Source: Streptomyces rimosus
GTDB lineage: Bacteria; Actinomycetota; Actinomycetes; Streptomycetales; Streptomycetaceae
NCBI RefSeq assembly: GCF_008704655.1
Contig: NZ_CP023688.1
Location: forward strand, 4,936,001 to 5,000,000
Length of the DNA: 64,000 nucleotides
Reading direction: 5' to 3'
The notes under the pieces are model-generated. The model did no database searches. It worked only from the letters and a program-made list of their open reading frames with translations, and was not told the origin of the DNA. Position numbers and translations under genes: made by a program. Numbering within the stretch: position 1 is the stretch's first letter; every line of letters begins with the position of its first letter. Positions 60,666 through 64,000 of the stretch are shown here, piece after piece.

Positions 60666-62441
60666 GTGAACTTCACGCGCTGGAGCGCCCGTCTCCCCGG
60701 CACACAGCGGCGCGGCGCCGCGCGGCCCGACCGTGCCGCGGCCGCGCCGTCCGGGCCCGCCGCCCCGTCCGCGGGCGGCCCGCCGGGCGCGGGCCACGGC
60801 GCCGTTCCCGCCGCCCGCGCCGAGCGCTCCGGCCCCGGCGCGGACGGCGACGGCGCGCCCGGCCAGGACCACACCCCCAGCGTGGACGCGCTGTCCGTCC
60901 ACGACATCCTCGGCAAGGTCCCGGCCCTGGTGGCGGTCGTGTACGGACCCGAGCACCGCATCGCGTACGTCAACGGGGCCTACGCCACCGTCTTCGGCCC
61001 CCGCCCGCCCGGCGCCACCGCGCGCGAGGCCCTGCCCGAACTGGACGCGCTCGGCCTGCTGCCGCTGATGGACCAGGTGCTGCGCAGCGGCCGGCCCCGT
61101 ACGGTCAAGGCCCGCCGGGTGCCCGGCGGCGCGGGCGCCGACCAGTCCCGCGACGGGTACTACACGTTCACCTGCACGCCCATCGAGGTCGCGGCCAGCG
61201 GCCCGGCGCCCGACCCCGAGGTCGCCTGTGTGGCGCCGCACAAGGGCGTGCTCGTCTTCGGCGCGGACGTCACCGACCAGGTCGAGTCCACGGAACGGCT
61301 GCGCGCCGCAGAGGCACGCCAGCGCGCGGCGGCCGTGACGCTCCAGCGTTCACTGCTGCCCCAGGAGTTGGAGCAGCCGGACGATCTGCGGGTGGCCGCG
61401 ACGTACCAGCCGGGCGGCACGGACGCCGCGGTCGGCGGCGACTGGTACGACGTCATCACCCTCGGCGCGGGGCGTACGGCCCTGGTCATCGGCGACGTCA
61501 TGGGCCGGGGCGTGCGCGCCGCGGCGGTCATGGGCCAGCTGCGTACCGCGGTCCGCGCGTACGCCCGCCTCGACCTGCCGCCCCATGAGGTGCTCCAGTT
61601 GCTGGACGGGCTGGCCGCCGAGATCGACGCCAGCCAGATCGCCACCTGCGTCTACGCGGTCCACGACCCCAACGAGGGCCGCCTGGTGTACGCCTCGGCC
61701 GGCCACCTTCCCATCCTGGTGCGCGACGCCGAGGGCACGGTCCACCGCGCCGCCGAGCCGACCGGCCCGCCGCTGGGCACCGGCGGCTGGCTGCACACCT
61801 CCGGCAGCGTCCCGCTGGGCCCCGGTTCGGCCGCCGTCCTCTATACGGACGGTCTGGTCGAGCGCCGTGACAAGGACATCGACCACGGCGTGGAGGCCCT
61901 GGAGCGGGCGTTCGCGGGCGCGACCGGAGCGCCGGACATCATCTGCGACCGCCTGCTGCGCGCGCTCGGCATCTCCACGGACCACGACGACGACGTGGCT
62001 GTCCTGGTCCTCCAGCACCCGGCCCGCACGGGCCACGACGCCGAGCTGTTCCACAACGCCGCCCTCGAACTGCACGGCGGTACGGAAGCGGCGCCCCGCG
62101 CCCGTGCCTTCGCCTCCGGCGTGCTCGCTTCCTGGCGCTTCTCCCCGGAGCTGCACGACCTCGGCGTCCTGGCCGCCAGCGAACTGGTCGCCAACTCGCT
62201 CCAGCACGGCACCCCGCCGATGCGGCTGCGGCTGCGCCGTACGGACCGCCGACTGATCGTCGAGGTGACCGACGGCGACGACCACCTGCCGCGGCGGCGC
62301 CGGGCCGAGCCCGTGGACGAGGCGGGCCGCGGCATCTCGATCATCGCGACGATCGCGTCGGCGTGGGGCTCCCGGCGGACGCCTGGGGGCGGCAAGGCCG
62401 TGTGGTGCGAGTTCGCGCTGCCGCGGGAGTCGGGGGAGTAG
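60666..62441 (+). CDS. PAS-SpoIIE phosphatase-HATPase regulator
   Basis: A 591-aa protein. After a ~75-residue Pro/Gly/Ala-rich start comes a PAS-like sensor (ILGKVPALVAVVYGPEHRIA, YVNGAYATVFGP). The SpoIIE/RsbU phosphatase follows with VGGDWYDVITLG, IGDVMGRGVRAAAVMG, ASAGHLPILV and LYTDGLVERRD. The C-terminal RsbW-like ATPase has VLAASELVANSLQHGTPP and GRGISIIATIASAWG. Such tripartite proteins combine both ends of a sigma-factor partner switch. The GTG at 60666 has AAGAGG 9 nt upstream. It follows ndh in the same direction. Confidence 0.9.
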   Translation: MNFTRWSARLPGTQRRGAARPDRAAAAPSGPAAPSAGGPPGAGHGAVPAARAERSGPGADGDGAPGQDHTPSVDALSVHDILGKVPALVAVVYGPEHRIAYVNGAYATVFGPRPPGATAREALPELDALGLLPLMDQVLRSGRPRTVKARRVPGGAGADQSRDGYYTFTCTPIEVAASGPAPDPEVACVAPHKGVLVFGADVTDQVESTERLRAAEARQRAAAVTLQRSLLPQELEQPDDLRVAATYQPGGTDAAVGGDWYDVITLGAGRTALVIGDVMGRGVRAAAVMGQLRTAVRAYARLDLPPHEVLQLLDGLAAEIDASQIATCVYAVHDPNEGRLVYASAGHLPILVRDAEGTVHRAAEPTGPPLGTGGWLHTSGSVPLGPGSAAVLYTDGLVERRDKDIDHGVEALERAFAGATGAPDIICDRLLRALGISTDHDDDVAVLVLQHPARTGHDAELFHNAALELHGGTEAAPRARAFASGVLASWRFSPELHDLGVLAASELVANSLQHGTPPMRLRLRRTDRRLIVEVTDGDDHLPRRRRAEPVDEAGRGISIIATIASAWGSRRTPGGGKAVWCEFALPRESGE

Positions 62442-62487
62442 GGGGCGGGGGACGAGCGGTACGGACGGTACGAGTGCGCGTGACGGA

Positions 62488-62525
62488 AGGGCCGGGCCCT
62501 GCCTGGAGCGGCAGGGCCCGGCCCT
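62488..62525. terminator. bidirectional terminator
   Basis: A 16-bp perfect stem (62488-62503 with 62510-62525) around a 6-nt loop lies between the convergent SpoIIE and MFS genes. It has no T tract. Confidence 0.9.
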
Positions 62526-62563
62526 CGTATTCACGGCTTACGCCACTGCTGTCGCTTCGCGGT

Positions 62564-63904
62564 TCACGCCACCGCTGTCACGGACTCGCGTCGCGGCGCC
62601 GCGACGTCGGCCGGGGCGTCCGCCTCCACGTCCGTGCCGGCCGGGGCCTCCGGCGTGAAGGCCCGGACGTGCGGGTTGTCCTGCGCCGGGGTCAGCATCC
62701 GGCCCAGCCGCAGGGCCAGCACCGTGACGCCGACGGTGCAGAGCACCAGCATCCCGATGTACGGGGCGGACATCCCGTGGCCCACCATGAGCGCGCCCAC
62801 CGCCGGGCCGACCGCCAGCGCCAGCTGCTTCACCAGGGCGAAGACCGAGTTGTACTGGCCCACCATCGAGGCCGGCGCCAGGTCCGCCACCAGCGGGGCG
62901 ACCGTCGGCGAGAGCATCGACTCCCCTATACCGAACAGGGCGTAGGTGGAGATCAGCAAAGTGGTGGCGACCGCGTGGGCACCGTGCACCAGGCCGGACA
63001 GTCCCGCAGCGAGCCACGCCACGGTCCAGATCAGTCCGACCACGGCCATCACCCGGCTGCGCCGCCGCCGCTCGACCAGCTTCAGCACGACGAACTGGGC
63101 CGCCACGATGGCCGCGGTGTTGGCGGCCAGCGCGATGCCGAGCGTGGACGGTGAGATCCGCGTGACCTCGGTGGCGTACGCCGCGAGGCCCGACTCGAAC
63201 TGTCCGTAGCAGGCGAAGAACAGCACGAAGCCCAGCAGGCACAGCCACATCATCCGGCGGTCGGCGAACAGCGCGCGCCAGGCGCCCTTGGCCCGTGCCT
63301 CGCTCGGCACCGGGTCCGCCACCCGCGGCGACCGCGGCAGCCGTACGGTGGCCACCGCCGCGCCCAGGACCAGGAACATCACGGCCTCGATCGCGAACAG
63401 CCGCACAAAGCTGCCGGGCGCCGTCTCGTCCACCAGCAGGCCGCCTATCAGGCCGCCGATGCCCAGACCGAGGTTGTTCAGGAAGAACTGGGTGGCGAAA
63501 GCACGCGAGCGGGTGACCGTCGTCGAGCACCACACGATCATCGTCGCCAGGGCCGGCTGGATCACCGCGATACCGGCGCCGAGCGCGATCGCCGAGGCGA
63601 TGACCAGGGGCTCGGTGGTGGACAGGCCCAGACCGAGCGACCCGACGGCGGCGGTGACGGCACCCACGACGGCCACCGGCAGCGGACCCCGCCGGTCGAT
63701 CGCCCGACCGGTCAGGGGCAGCACGACGAGCGCGGCGACGGCGAGCATCGCGAGCACGACACCGGCCGTACTCGCGCCCAGGTCTCGCACCTTCGCCACA
63801 TAGACGTAGAGATACGGAACCGTGAAGCCGTTGCCGAACGCGCTCAGCGCGTTGCCCAGCTGGATCCGGCGCAGCGCGGCGCCCATCGCGGTGGTCACAC
63901 TCAC
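62564..63904 (-). CDS. MFS transporter (drug-efflux-like)
   Basis: A 446-aa membrane protein with about twelve helices. Family blocks are LGNALSAFGNGFTVPYLYVY in helix 1, LTGRAIDRRGPLPVAVVGAV in loop 2-3, and LNNLGLGIGGLIGGLLVDE around helix 5. The pattern is that of multidrug-type DHA1 exporters. The C-terminal tail is acidic and disordered. The GTG at 63904 is given; a GTG at 63898 has a better-spaced AGGT. Upstream are operator-like repeats and probably a divergent regulator gene beyond the window. Confidence 0.88.
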   Translation of the reverse strand: MSVTTAMGAALRRIQLGNALSAFGNGFTVPYLYVYVAKVRDLGASTAGVVLAMLAVAALVVLPLTGRAIDRRGPLPVAVVGAVTAAVGSLGLGLSTTEPLVIASAIALGAGIAVIQPALATMIVWCSTTVTRSRAFATQFFLNNLGLGIGGLIGGLLVDETAPGSFVRLFAIEAVMFLVLGAAVATVRLPRSPRVADPVPSEARAKGAWRALFADRRMMWLCLLGFVLFFACYGQFESGLAAYATEVTRISPSTLGIALAANTAAIVAAQFVVLKLVERRRRSRVMAVVGLIWTVAWLAAGLSGLVHGAHAVATTLLISTYALFGIGESMLSPTVAPLVADLAPASMVGQYNSVFALVKQLALAVGPAVGALMVGHGMSAPYIGMLVLCTVGVTVLALRLGRMLTPAQDNPHVRAFTPEAPAGTDVEADAPADVAAPRRESVTAVA

Positions 63905-64000
63905 CTACCTAGGTCAGATCGAAGGGGACTGGACAGTCACACCCTGAAGACTTCAAAGCTAAAGTTCGAAGCTAAAGAGTACATGCCGAAGGACTTCAAC
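63905..64000. promoter_or_regulatory. MFS promoter region with direct repeats
   Basis: An ACCTAGGT palindrome lies at 63907-63914, and AAGCTAAAG occurs twice at 63956-63964 and 63969-63977, 13 bp apart in an AT-rich stretch. These are typical of a divergent MarR-type operator. From memory a MarR gene follows in S. coelicolor; it is outside this window. Confidence 0.5.

Noticed and set aside
1..64000. CRISPR arrays or rRNA genes
   Set aside because: No regularly spaced repeat arrays and no rRNA-like sequence were seen.

Overview
The window is high-GC actinobacterial chromosome. GTG/TTG starts behind GGAGG-type ribosome sites are common, tRNAs mostly lack an encoded CCA, and many genes belong to Streptomyces core families (DUF3073 protein, valine dehydrogenase, BldC, HrpA, LytM peptidase, an AtrA-type TetR regulator, NDH-2, SpoIIE-type phosphatases). 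From memory the order matches the Streptomyces coelicolor core around SCO4088-SCO4121. I read it as a Streptomyces chromosome arm-proximal core region interrupted by one integrated mobile element.

Layout. 1-10.7 kb: DUF3073 protein (cut by the window edge), vdh, a conserved unknown, the developmental regulator bldC, a DUF6274 gene, tRNA-Asp, the large helicase hrpA, a membrane transport-type protein and a tRNA-Phe/Asp/Glu cluster. 10.8-16.5 kb: metallophosphoesterase, small zincin, lipoprotein, and a DEAD-box RNA helicase with an Arg/Asp/Gly-rich tail. 16.64-34.98 kb: an 18.3-kb integrative mobilizable element in the 3' end of tRNA-Lys(TTT), bounded by 44-bp direct repeats. 35-42.5 kb: core genes (PP2C phosphatase, DUF2332, c-di-AMP riboswitch plus M23 peptidase, MFS transporter, aldo/keto reductase). 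42.5-45.9 kb: an accessory island with less biased codon use (DUF397/HTH pair, HATPase, SRA-HNH restriction enzyme). 46-64 kb: PrsW-type protease, trmB, lhgO, a sporulation-associated regulator, an asparagine-synthase-like protein, a membrane ECF sigma factor, atrA, ndh, a SpoIIE phosphatase and an MFS transporter.

The element. Its left end holds a tyrosine integrase whose last codons lie inside the tRNA, an XRE regulator, and a divergent excisionase. Then come a DUF3631 NTPase, a DUF2637/Spd-like membrane protein, MobC and a MobA/VirD2-type relaxase. No FtsK/TraB translocase is present, so I infer mobilization rather than self-transfer. The cargo is a YdcF/TPR-regulator operon with a stop-interrupted WbqC gene, a recombinase-like protein lacking the catalytic serine, an RsbW-like ATPase, a frameshifted SAHH-like pseudogene, and four GAF/ANTAR proteins in two facing pairs.

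Most notable observations: (1) two ~125-bp intergenic repeats flanking the DUF2637 gene, in which paired changes preserve a stem (candidate oriT, origin or RNA control element); (2) a mirrored double pair of GAF/ANTAR genes as mobile cargo, with a strong hairpin between two of them; (3) 22-bp identical arm-type repeats inside both ends and a predicted switch of the integrase C-terminus on excision; (4) phased palindromes upstream of regulatory genes. Everything is read by eye; no searches or folding programs were run.
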